Shown piece by piece: positions 1 to 8,307 of a stretch of 64,000 bases of DNA. The stretch spans positions 124,001 through 188,000 of the forward strand of contig NZ_CP015098.1 of assembly GCF_001611795.1 (NCBI RefSeq), read 5' to 3'. Each line of letters starts with the position of its first letter. Within the stretch, counting starts at the first letter, position 1. The position numbers and the translations under genes were made by a program. This stretch comes from Streptomyces qaidamensis. Its GTDB lineage: Bacteria; Actinomycetota; Actinomycetes; Streptomycetales; Streptomycetaceae. The notes under the pieces are model-generated. The model saw only the letters and a list, made by a program, of their open reading frames with translations. It did no database searches and was not told the DNA's origin.

Positions 1-502
1 TGCCGTCCTTGCCGTACCGGATCACCGCCACCTCGTCCTCGATCCACTCCAGCACCCGCTCGATCGCACGCTCGTGCGCGGCCTCGATCACCCGCCGGGT
101 CTCCTCATCCCCCAACGCCCACAACAGGTAGATCGTCGGCTGCGGCCGGGAGACGAAGTCGACGCCCGTGACCGTCACCCGCCGTCCGAGGGCACCGGCC
201 TTGAACGCCTTCTTCGCCGACGCGCCCTTGGCGAGCAGGTCGGCCTCGATCCGGTCCGCGTACGGGTGCCGGCCCCGCTCGTCGAACAGGTTCCGCAGCT
301 GCGCCTCGGTGACCTCCTCACCCGACGTCAGACCGAGCGCGGCAAGTCCCCGGCCCATCCATCGCCCGGCCGGGACACCGGCTTGCTCCTGAGCTGTGCG
401 CAGCGACGTGCGGGCCGGGCGGCGGCCATCGCCGACAACGGTCTCGCGCAGGTAGTAGCGGTACATCTGACCGGCCCGGATCACCCTGATATCCACTGTC
501 AT
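1..502 (-). CDS. MobF/TrwC-like conjugative relaxase, N-terminal part (runs off left edge)
   Basis: Reading the minus strand from an ATG at 500-502 gives an open frame to the window edge, about 167 residues, beginning MTVDIRVIRAGQMYRYYLRE. The Tyr-rich start (Y14, Y16, Y17), then GRWMGRGLAALGL near residue 50 and a segment near residues 118-135 containing a TIYLLWALGDEE-type stretch match the N-terminal relaxase domain of MobF/TrwC proteins. In that family N-terminal tyrosines attack the oriT strand and start conjugative transfer. The metal-binding histidines and the helicase half would lie beyond the edge. It is the clearest sign that this DNA derives from a mobilisable element. Family assignment is confident; whether the gene is complete cannot be seen. 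Confidence 0.78.
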   Translation of the reverse strand, partial: MTVDIRVIRAGQMYRYYLRETVVGDGRRPARTSLRTAQEQAGVPAGRWMGRGLAALGLTSGEEVTEAQLRNLFDERGRHPYADRIEADLLAKGASAKKAFKAGALGRRVTVTGVDFVSRPQPTIYLLWALGDEETRRVIEAAHERAIERVLEWIEDEVAVIRYGKDG

Positions 503-746
503 GCAGACCACGCCACACGGCTCTGACCTGCAAGAAAAGGCCGGTCAGCAGTACGTCCCGCCAGGCGGGAGCAGCAGCCGAACTTTCTTCTCAGGTGCCC
601 GCCGGACGGGAAGCGACCCCAGGCCGGACGCGAATGTCATCGCTCTCCGGCAGCCCTCACACCCCAACCCGAACGACACCAACAAGCACCACTGAGCATC
701 ACCACGCGCCAAGGAACGAGCACCGCCAAAAGACGACCGCCTATCA

Positions 747-768
747 GCCCCCGGCAACCGCCGGGGGC
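747..768. terminator. Perfect 9-bp hairpin, probable terminator
   Basis: GCCCCCGGC (747-755), loop AACC, GCCGGGGGC (760-768). It lies about 25 bases before the RelE-like remnant, in a stretch (503-793) where no gene was recognised. It could terminate transcription in either direction. Confidence 0.5.
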
Positions 769-793
769 TTCGTCGTGCTGCCCGGAGGACACC

Positions 794-1000
794 GTGCCCA
801 CGGACGAGACACTCCCCCGCTTCACCACCGACCTCCAGCACCTCACCCCCGCCCAGCGCCGGCGCTTCCACGCGTCGTCTTGGACGCCTTCGTCCCCGAC
901 TTGCGCACCGAGCTATTCCGTCCCGGCCTGCGCGAAGCGCGCGGGTTCCCGAAATCCCGGAGCCGGAGTACGCCGAACCCGGACGCCATTTCCCTGTCTT
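794..1000 (+). pseudogene. RelE/ParE-like toxin remnant, frameshifted
   Basis: From the GTG at 794 (ribosome site GGAGGA, 785-790) one frame reads MPTDETLPRFTTDLQHLTPAQRRRF. After about 868 the similarity continues in the next frame as VVLDAFVPDLR, then FRPGLR. Together these look like the start of a RelE/ParE-superfamily plasmid-borne protein (Phe-x-x-Asp-Leu, then an Arg-Phe-Arg-Pro-Gly-Leu-Arg-type strand). The conserved C-terminal strands are not seen, so the gene is frameshifted and truncated. The family call rests on memory of similar Streptomyces proteins and is tentative. Confidence 0.4.
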
Positions 1001-1087
1001 CGGCGGTGATCGTGCGAGTTCAGCCTTCACGGCTGGGGGGCCGGATAGGTACCCGTGCTCATCCGGCCCGTGCCCCAGCCTCCGGTA

Positions 1088-1588
1088 TCAGCTGGTGCGG
1101 CCGTTCACTTCGAAACGTTGGAAGAGGGCCGGCAGGAACTCCTGGAGCAGGAGCCTGGCACGTTCCGCGTCCCTGAGTTCGTCGTGGCCGAACCGGAAGA
1201 CCTCGTAGCCTCTGAGCTCGAGTTCGCGGTCCCCAGCCACCAGCTCCGCGTACTTGTAGCTGTCGGGTACCTGACCGTCGTCGCGGGTGTAATGCTGGGA
1301 CCCGTCGACCTCAAGAACGACGCGCTGGCCGTGGGGCAGTAGGAGCAGGAAGTCCATGCGGGAGCGCAGCAGCGCTTCAGGGCCCCGCTCGCGGACTGTC
1401 TTGTGGTCCCAGTGGAGCCACACCTCGGGTAGGAGCGCCGGGAGGTCATAGACGGCAGAGCCGAGGATGTGGTGGTAGAGCTCGAAGACGTTGCGCTGCC
1501 CGGGTGAGTTGCCGGGCAGACTGCGGCGGAGCCGGTGGTAGAGGGTCTTCTTGGCTTCGGCCTCGTCTGCGAGTGGGTGTCCTGCCAC
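1088..1588 (-). CDS. DUF559/REase-like nuclease domain protein (second frame of an AbiJ-like locus)
   Basis: 166 residues starting at GTG 1588. The core shows RSRMDFLLLL, then a strand and VVLEVDGSQHY around residues 78-103. This Asp-x(n)-Glu-x-Asp-Gly-x-x-His pattern is the PD-(D/E)XK-like active site of DUF559/Vsr-type nucleases. The GTG start overlaps the TAG stop of the upstream gene by one base (TAGTG), so the two are either translationally coupled or halves of one gene split by a -1 shift. In abortive-infection proteins an N-terminal helical domain and a C-terminal nuclease are normally fused, which favours a functional unit with the next entry. Role inferred: cleavage of phage or self nucleic acid on infection. 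Confidence 0.62.
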   Translation of the reverse strand: MAGHPLADEAEAKKTLYHRLRRSLPGNSPGQRNVFELYHHILGSAVYDLPALLPEVWLHWDHKTVRERGPEALLRSRMDFLLLLPHGQRVVLEVDGSQHYTRDDGQVPDSYKYAELVAGDRELELRGYEVFRFGHDELRDAERARLLLQEFLPALFQRFEVNGRTS

Positions 1589-2490
1589 TAGGTTTGGAGG
1601 TCTCGCCAGCGGATGCCGTCGCCTGTGATCTCGCGGTCGTAGACGAGGACGTTGCCGGGGTCACCGACGATCTCGATGTCGTTGTCCACTGCGGAGAGGA
1701 ATCGGATGTCCGGCTTGGTGAGTGAGGCGAAGATGACGTTCTTCGGCCGTCGGTTGTCGGCGAGCCGGGTGGAGACCAGGGTGAAGCGCGGGTAGCCGCC
1801 GTCGGCCCCGGTCTCACGCAGCTCGACTCCCGCGCTGCGGATCTGCTCGTTGATCTGTGCCACCAGGTGACGTTGGGCGGGCTCGTCGAGGAGCACGTCG
1901 GCGGAGACGGCCGATGCGAGGAAGCGGGCGAATCGCGCGTCGCCGGCTTCGAAGGCCCCGAGGCGTTCGAAGAGGTCCTCGGTCGACCAGTCCTCCGGGT
2001 TGCGGAAGACGTGTTGCTGGATGTGCTGTCTCAGCCCAGGCGGGCGATTGTTGCTGGGAAGTAGCAGGTCAGCGAGGGATTCTTCGCGGTCGAGTACCCA
2101 GAAGCGCTCCAGCAGCTTCATGAAGCGTGCTTCGTGGCGTGCCATGTCCGCCAGGTCCAAGGCTCGGGCCAGTTCGCGTCGGACCCTCTTGGGTATCGCC
2201 GGGGGTGACGACTCCGCCCAAAGTAGATCTTGTATCCCGTTGCGAGTCGCAGCGGTGAGACTCCCACGAGCCAGGATGCGTTGCGCGACGTGGGGGAGGT
2301 CGTTGTCGGAGACCTGGGCGTAGCTGCGTTCGATCCGTTCACGCAGCGATCCCTCCTCCTTGGGGATCTCCGGCATGGCCAGCTCCGCGAACGCTGCGTT
2401 GATGGTGGCGTGCGTGTTCCCGCTGAGGTGGCGCGAGACGACGACGTCCAGCAGCTGCCGAAGTGCCGAGCGATCCCTGCTGTTGGCCAT
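1588..2490 (-). CDS. AbiJ-like N-terminal domain protein (putative abortive infection)
   Basis: 300 residues from ATG 2490, no signal peptide or membrane helix. Helical first half (LRQLLDVVVSRHLSG, then LRERIERSYAQV) resembles AbiJ-type N-terminal domains that sit in front of nuclease domains. Motifs in the middle include PKRVRRELARALDLADM and LLLPSNNRPPGLRQHIQQHV. The final 70 residues (RRPKNVIFASLTKPDIRF) look like the start of the linker leading to the nuclease. It ends in TAG at 1588-1590, overlapping the nuclease GTG by one base. No obvious ribosome site lies close to ATG 2490. Family call moderate; anti-phage role inferred from domain pairing only. Confidence 0.55.
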   Translation of the reverse strand: MANSRDRSALRQLLDVVVSRHLSGNTHATINAAFAELAMPEIPKEEGSLRERIERSYAQVSDNDLPHVAQRILARGSLTAATRNGIQDLLWAESSPPAIPKRVRRELARALDLADMARHEARFMKLLERFWVLDREESLADLLLPSNNRPPGLRQHIQQHVFRNPEDWSTEDLFERLGAFEAGDARFARFLASAVSADVLLDEPAQRHLVAQINEQIRSAGVELRETGADGGYPRFTLVSTRLADNRRPKNVIFASLTKPDIRFLSAVDNDIEIVGDPGNVLVYDREITGDGIRWRDLQT

Positions 2491-2672
2491 CAGCCGATGA
2501 TCCCAGAGCTCCGCCGGGCAGTCAGCAGTTTATAGCGTCCAAGACAGCTGTCGAGGGCAGTCAGGCTCGCAGTGCTGGGCGGAGGGCCGAGCGGTGCTGG
2601 CCATGGCGCGATGGACGCCCCAGATGCGGGCCGCCATGACCTGCCCCGGCAGCGGCCGGGGCAGGCGGTCGT

Positions 2673-3267
2673 TCACTGGGCGTCGGGCCGGTGCTCGGTG
2701 ATCCAGCGGGCTGCCAGGAGTCCCGAGGCGGCGGTGAGGACGGCGGCGGCGATGACGGTGGCGTTCAGGTCGAGGGCGTCGGCGAGGATACCGGCGACGA
2801 GGGCGCCGACGGCGTAGCCGATGTCCCGCCAGAACCGGTAGGTGCCCAGGGCGTTGGCCCGTCAGGCGGGGTGGGCGTGGTCGGAGATGGACGCGATGAG
2901 GGCCGGGTAGACCATGGCGGTGCCCAGGCCCGGGAAGACCGCGGACAGGACGCCCGCGAACAGCGGCCGGTCCAGCAGGGCGAGGGCGAGGACGAAGCCG
3001 ACGGCCTGGACGAGCATGCCGTAGGCGATCAGGGGCTTGCGGCCGATGCGGTCGACGAGGTGGCCGGTGGGGATCTGCCCGAGCCCCCACAGGATCGGGT
3101 AGAGGCCCTTGATCAGGCCGACGGCGGCGAGTCCGAGGCCGTGGTCGGTGAAGAGCAGGGGGAAGACGCCCCAGGTGAGACCGTCGTTGAGGTTGGTGAT
3201 CAGCCCGGCCTGGCTGGCGCCGCGCAGGGGGCGGTGGTGCCAGGACGTGCGCGCGAAGGTGGCCTTT
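2673..3267 (-). pseudogene. MFS transporter, C-terminal half with internal stop
   Basis: The minus strand encodes hydrophobic MFS helices from TSWHHRPLRGASQAGLITNLNDG (TM7 region) through HLVDRIGRKPLIAYGM, the loop motif between helices, to a natural stop at 2673-2675. A TGA at 2862-2864 interrupts the frame where relatives have Trp (HPAxRANALGTYRFWRDIGYA), a one-base TGG to TGA change. The N-terminal half is missing: the gene is cut at 3267 by the IS5-type element that follows. Dead gene. Confidence 0.75.
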
Positions 3268-4154
3268 AGAGGTCCTAACAGAAGTTGTTGATCAAGTGAC
3301 TTTCGGCTGGGGTGGTCGTTGGTCTGGTCGTGGGAAAGCGACAGTCGCGGCCGTGGATCGTGTCGGATGAACTGTGGTCGCTGATCGAGCCGTTGTTGCC
3401 CGAGCCGGGACCGAAGTTGGTGGAGGGCCGGCCGCGGGTGCCGGACCGGCAGGCGTTGTGCGGGATCCTGTTCGTGCTGCACACCGGTATCCAGTGGGAG
3501 TACCTGCCGCAGGAGCTGGGCTTCGGTTCCGGCATGACGTGCTGGCGGCGGCTGGCCGCGTGGAACGAAGCCGGCGTGTGGGACGAACTGCATCTCGTGC
3601 TCCTGAAGAAGCTGCGGGCGGCGAAGAAGCTGGACTGGTCCCGGGCGGTGATCGACTCCTCGCATGTCCGGGCGGCCCGCAGAGGCCCAAAAGCGGTCCC
3701 AGCCCGGTCGACCGCGCACGGCCGGGCAGCAAGCACCACGTCCTTGCCGACGGACAGGGCATCCCGCTCGCGGCGTCCCTGACCGGCGGAAACCGCAACG
3801 ACATCACCCAGCTGCTGCCCCTGCTGGACAAGGTTCCGGCCGTGGCCGGCGTCGTCGGCCGCCCCAGACACCGACCCGACGCGCTTCTGGCCGACCGCGG
3901 CTACGACCACGACAAATACCGCCGCCTGCTCTGGGCCCGCGGCATCCGCCCGGTCATCGCCGAACGGGGCCAGCCACACGGCTCCGGCCTCGGCATCTTC
4001 CGCTACGTCGTCGAGCGCACGATCTCCTGGCTGCACGGCTTTCGCCGCCTGCGCATCCGCTGGGAACGACGCGACGACATCCACGAAGCCTTCCTCGGCC
4101 TCGCCACCTGCCTGATCACCCACCGCCACGTCCAACGCCTTTGTTAGGACCTCT
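3268..4154 (+). mobile_element. IS5 family (IS427-like) insertion sequence, complete
   Basis: 887 bp bounded by perfect 13-bp inverted repeats AGAGGTCCTAACA (3268-3280) and its complement (4142-4154). The flanking bases allow a TA duplication if the ends are taken one base further in. It encodes one DDE transposase in two overlapping frames. It sits between two truncated genes (MFS on the left, DnaE-like on the right), each missing its 5' part, so it probably removed the DNA between them. Confidence 0.88.
3312..4147 (+). CDS. IS5/IS427 DDE transposase made by -1 frameshifting
   Basis: ORF A (3312-3782, GTG start) carries the DUF4096-like N-terminus (IVSDELWSLIEPLLPEP) and the first catalytic Asp (AVIDSSHVRA). 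ORF B (frame open 3374-4147) carries the second Asp (LLADRGYDHDKY) and the Glu (VVERTISWLHGFRRLRI). The frames join at about 3687, where GGC CCA AAA GCG contains the -1 slippery heptamer C CCA AAA. Slipping there gives GPKSGPSPVDRARPGSKHH, exactly the family consensus. This is programmed frameshifting as known for IS427-group elements rather than decay. Catalytic triad complete; element may be active. Confidence 0.85.
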
Positions 4155-5938
4155 AACAGACCGGGATACCGTCGCGGGCACGGTTCGCTTCGCCACTACC
4201 GCCGCGGCCGCCGGAATTCGCCCTGTGTTCGGCGTCGACGTCGCCGTCTCGCCGCTCACCTCGCCAGCCCTGGCCGGTCGGCCGCGTACGCCGTGCGCGG
4301 CGGCACGCATGTGATCGAGCCTCCGCTACGGATCACCCTGCTCACGCAGAACGCGGGCGGGTGGGCTCGCCTGTGCCGCCTGGTGTCCGCCGCGCAAGCC
4401 GAGGCCGACGGCGCAGCGCCGGTCGTGTCCTGGCCCACCCTGCGCGCGTATGCCGACCGGGACCTGGTGGTGCTGCTCGGCCCGGCTTCCGAACCGGTAC
4501 GGGCCCTGTCCGCCGGCTGCCCCGACGTCGCCGAGCAGTTGCTCGCGCCGTGGCGGGATCTCGCCGGAGAGCATCTGCGGCTGGAAGCCGTGTACCTGGG
4601 GCGGCAGGGCACCGGGCGGGCTCGCTGCGGCTGACCGCGCGCACCGTGGGCCTGGCCGACCAGCTCGGCGTCCGTACGGTGCTGACGAACGCGGTCCGCT
4701 ACGCCGACCCCCACCAGCACCGGCTGGCCGACGTGCTCGACGCGGCCCGGCTGCTTCGGCCCGTGGACCGGCGGCACCTGGACGGCGGCGAACGCTGGCT
4801 GAAGGGTCCAGCCACCATGGCGGCGGCCGCCGACCGTATCGCCCAGGCCGTCGGCAACGACTCCGCCCGGGCGGTCCGCCTGCTGGCCGAGACCGAGACC
4901 ACAGGCCAGTCGTGCACCCTCACCCGGTCGATCTCGGGCTCGGGCGTCCCCACTTCCCCGCACCTGCCGTCGTCGGCGCCGGCCCCGAGCGCGGTTCGGC
5001 GATGCGGCTGCTGAGGCAGCGCTGTGAGGCGGGCTTGGTGGCCCGGGGCTTGGACACGGACGAACGCGCCGTACGGCAGCTGCACTATGAGCTGGAGGTC
5101 ATTGGCCGGTTGGGCTATGAGGTGGTCGCCGACACCCGGGCCTTGGGGATCCGGGTGGCTCCGGCGCCGGCTCGATGGTCAACCACGCGCTGTTCGTCGC
5201 CACGGCCAACCCTCTCGAGCACCGGCTGCTGTTCGAGCGCTTCCTCAGCGAGCGGCGCACCTCGTTGCCGGACATCGACCTCGATGTGGAGTCCGAGCGT
5301 CGGCTGGAGGTGTACGACGCGATCGTCGAGAGGTTCGGGCGGGAGCGGACCGCGGTCACCGGCATGCCCGAGACCTACCGGGCGCGTCACGCCTTGCGCG
5401 ATACCGGCCTCGCCCTGGGGATTCCGCCGCAGGTCATCGGGGAGATCGCGAAGAGTTTTCCGCACATCCGGGCCCGGGATATCCGCAGTGCCCTGGCCGA
5501 GCTGCCGGAGCTGCGGCAACTCGCCACTCAGGCAGCAAAGTTCGGACCGCTGTGGGAGCTCGCCGAAGGCCTGGACGCGCTCCCCGCGGCTACGCCATGC
5601 ACCCCTGCGGAGTGATCCTTTCGAACGCGGCGCTGCTGGACCGGCTGCCGGTACAGCCCACCCCGGCCGGATACCCGATGGTGCAGGCCGACAAGGAGGA
5701 CGTCGAAGACTTCGGCCTGCTGAAGCTCGACGTCCTCGGCGTGCGGATGCAGTCCGCGATGGCGCACGCTGTCGCCGAGATCCACCGCACCACGGGACGC
5801 CTGCTCGATCTCGACAACCCCGACCACGTTTCCCTCGACGACCCGCCTGCCTTCGACCTCATCCGGCGCAGCGACACGGTCGGGCTGTTCCAGCTCGATT
5901 CCGTGTCAAGTCTGTGCGTGTTGCAGGGCTGGCCCTGA
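4155..5938 (+). pseudogene. DnaE-type DNA polymerase III alpha subunit, heavily decayed
   Basis: Similarity to bacterial DnaE-like polymerases runs across at least five frame changes. PHP-domain segment first (GIRPVFGVDVAV near 4215; RITLLTQNAGGWARLCRL near 4330), then LGVRTVLTNAVRYADP (about 4670), then the polymerase palm with PDIDLDVESERR (5270-5290) corresponding to the catalytic Asp-x-Asp. Next come YAMHPCGVILSN (5590) and DFGLLKLDVLG (5708), and it stops after DTVGLFQLDS (5905). The first 60 or so residues are lost to the IS on the left and the C-terminal third is absent. Such second DnaE copies in actinomycetes usually belong to error-prone (DnaE2/ImuC) or plasmid-borne types. Non-functional. 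Confidence 0.85.
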
Positions 5939-6176
5939 TGGGGCGGCGAACCTCAGCACCTGGCCACAGGAGCTAATTCGTATCCTTCAACTGATCTTTC
6001 ACGGCCGGGCATACGGTTGTTCTGGCGCCCGATCTACACCGCAAGAGGGCCAGGCGACAGAAGATCCGCACCCGAGGACAAGAACCTGCTGGCCCTGGAC
6101 CACCAGCTCGTCAGCGGCCCGTACCGGCTCTCGGTAGCCGCTCTCTGGACCTTTCCGACTGGCACCGTGCGGGTGG

Positions 6177-7352
6177 TCAAACCCCCGCTTCTTCATGCTC
6201 TTCTCTACGTTGCTCGGCGTTTTCGGGCAGTTCCCGGATGCGTGGCAGCCCGGATGCAGCGACCCACAGCACGCTGAGCACGGCGCCCGCTGTGCCGATC
6301 CACAGGGTGGGCCGCAGGCCGAGCGCGGTGCCCAGCGTGCCGGCCAGCACCGCGCCGATCGGGCGCACCCCGAAGTTGGCGGTCTGGACCACGCCCATCA
6401 CGCGGGAGCGCAGCGTGGGCGGGATGACGGCGATCAGATAGCTGTTGGCCGCGATGTCCATGACCGCGACCCCGCAGCCGGCGCCGAGTTGCGCAGCGAT
6501 CAGCGCAGCGATGACCAACGGCCCCGGGCCTTCGGCCAGTGGCACCAGCAGCAGGGGGAGGCTGAACCACAGGAAGCCGGCCACGATGGCCGGGCCGAGG
6601 CCGATCCGCCTCACCACACGCGGCGCGGCGTAGGCACCGGCCAGCCCACCGAGCCCGAACGCGGCCATCACCGCGCCCAACGCCCCGGCTGACAGGCCCA
6701 GTTCGGTGGCTCCGTACAACACGAACAGGGTCATCAGGAAGGTGTGGCAAAGGCTCAGCATGGACACCCCGGCCAGCAGCAGGCCCGGGGTGCGGTTCGC
6801 TGTCACCCAGCGCAGTCCGGCCGCCAGCCCGCTTGCCTCACGTGGTGCGGGCGGCGCCTCCCGTGCCCTGATGCTTCTCAGGCACACCGCCGACACCAAA
6901 TAGGTCAGGGCGTCCACCAGCAGTGCGAACGGCGCCGACAGTACCTGTACCAACGCGCCACCGGTGCTCGGTCCGGCGACTGCGGCCGCCGACCTGCTCC
7001 CGGAGAGCAGCGCGTTGCCGTCCACATACCGCTCCGCAGCGACCACAGAGGCGTACACGTGGTGATTGCAGACCCGGAACAACACGGTCAGCGCCCCGAC
7101 GACGAACTCCGTCACGAACAGGTGAGCCATCGTCAGCGCCCCGCACGCATACGCCAGCGGTATCGAGGCCACCGCGGCGAACCGCCCGAAGTCGGCGACG
7201 ATCATCGCCTGGCGCCGGTTGGCCTGCCGGTCCGCCCATGCCCCGCCAGGGATCGACAGCAGCAACGACGGCAGCAGGGCCACCGCCGTCAGCCAGCCCA
7301 TCTCGGCCGCACCCGCGTCCAGCAACAGCACGGCGGCCAGCGGGATAGCCAA
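6177..7352 (-). CDS. MFS exporter (EntS/MFS_3-like), probably 5'-frameshifted
   Basis: 391 residues from a TTG at 7352, with about eleven hydrophobic helices and the inter-helix loop GAWADRQANRRQ after the second helix. Sequence type is that of small-molecule or siderophore exporters in Streptomyces. Homology continues upstream of the TTG: the same frame reads FRLYWGAQSVSLVGDEINIL, the expected first helix, but has no start codon. A neighbouring frame from ATG 7495 reads SRVGLLRERG, the expected N-terminus. The two join if one G is restored in the GGGG run at about 7404. So either a truncated TTG-started protein is made or the gene is broken. Same strand as the acetyltransferase and repeat protein upstream (gap 191 bp to the 7495 start), suggesting co-transcription. 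Confidence 0.72.
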   Translation of the reverse strand: MAIPLAAVLLLDAGAAEMGWLTAVALLPSLLLSIPGGAWADRQANRRQAMIVADFGRFAAVASIPLAYACGALTMAHLFVTEFVVGALTVLFRVCNHHVYASVVAAERYVDGNALLSGSRSAAAVAGPSTGGALVQVLSAPFALLVDALTYLVSAVCLRSIRAREAPPAPREASGLAAGLRWVTANRTPGLLLAGVSMLSLCHTFLMTLFVLYGATELGLSAGALGAVMAAFGLGGLAGAYAAPRVVRRIGLGPAIVAGFLWFSLPLLLVPLAEGPGPLVIAALIAAQLGAGCGVAVMDIAANSYLIAVIPPTLRSRVMGVVQTANFGVRPIGAVLAGTLGTALGLRPTLWIGTAGAVLSVLWVAASGLPRIRELPENAEQRREEHEEAGV

Positions 7353-7685
7353 GATGTTGATCTCGTCCCCGACCAGCGAGACGCTCTGCGCACCCCAGTA
7401 CAGCCGGAACCCCGCTCCCGCAACAGCCCCACCCGCGACGGCGCGTCCCCCGCACTCCCCCGACGGCGGATCCCTCTCATGCTCGCCCTGCTCATCAGCC
7501 GGCCCGCACGGTTCTCAGGATGGTGTCAGGGGCGCGGCGACCGCACCGGTGCCCACCGCCCGCCATCTGCCACCCGTACGCACCTGCCCCAACTGGAATG
7601 CGCTGCCACGTGGACTGTCCCCCTTCCTTGGCCTCCTCAGCGCACTGCCATCCCTGTCCGCGGACGGCTACGGCCGTCTTCCCGG

Positions 7686-8264
7686 TCACCGGTCGGCCCG
7701 TGGGACGGCGACCGGGAGAGTCAGCAGCATGATGTGGGAGACGGCCTCCTCCTCGGCCGGCCGCCAGTGACCGACCTGGCGGTAGCCCCACGCGGCGTAG
7801 GCGGCGTGCGCCGGCGCCGCTTCCGCCTCCGGCCGCATCGCCAGCGTGACCCGCTCAACTCCCAGGCCCTCCAGCAGATGGGCATGCATCAGAGCCGCTA
7901 TCCCCTGCCGCCGCCACTTGGTGCGGACCGCGAGTTCGACAATGCCCAGGGTGCGTTCGCCTGTCTCGGCCGTGAACTCCGGCGTCGTCTCCTCATCCAT
8001 CGCCTTCCACCAACCGGTGTCGGGCGGGAGAGGGTATCCGAAGGCGTAGCCGATCGGCACGTCACCGCAGCGGGTGATGACGAGGCGGGCACGGGGAAGG
8101 AAGACCTCCTGCGCGAAGCGGTCCAGGAACTCGGCGATCTCCTTCACGCCTTCGCAGTACGGCGGTTCGACCCAGATCTCCTTGTACATCGGGAGCACGA
8201 CATCGAGCTGCGCTGCGCACTCCAGCCCCTCCCACCGTTCCACCGTGACCGGCGGACACTCCAT
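7686..8264 (-). CDS. GNAT family N-acetyltransferase
   Basis: 192 residues. Start chosen at ATG 8264 because GGGAGGAAG lies seven bases upstream; an upstream in-frame start at 8357 lacks a site and would extend into the preceding gene. The acetyl-CoA loop appears as VRTKWRRQGIAALMHAHLLE (Q/R-x-x-G-x-A), preceded by strand LGIVELAV, and followed by AAPAHAAYAAWGYRQVGHW, the typical C-terminal helix and strand. Substrate unknown. It starts 44 bases after the repeat-protein stop on the same strand. The lysine found once in almost every repeat of that protein is a conceivable target, but this is only inference from position. Confidence 0.85.
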   Translation of the reverse strand: MECPPVTVERWEGLECAAQLDVVLPMYKEIWVEPPYCEGVKEIAEFLDRFAQEVFLPRARLVITRCGDVPIGYAFGYPLPPDTGWWKAMDEETTPEFTAETGERTLGIVELAVRTKWRRQGIAALMHAHLLEGLGVERVTLAMRPEAEAAPAHAAYAAWGYRQVGHWRPAEEEAVSHIMLLTLPVAVPRADR

Positions 8265-8307
8265 CCGCTTCCTCCCGTCTCCTGCCACCAACCGAAGCCG
8301 GCGTCGC

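Noticed and set aside
2530..3090. 186-residue Arg/Pro-rich minus frame near the MFS remnant
   Set aside because: Out-of-frame reading of the MFS gene; the hydrophobic frame is the real one.
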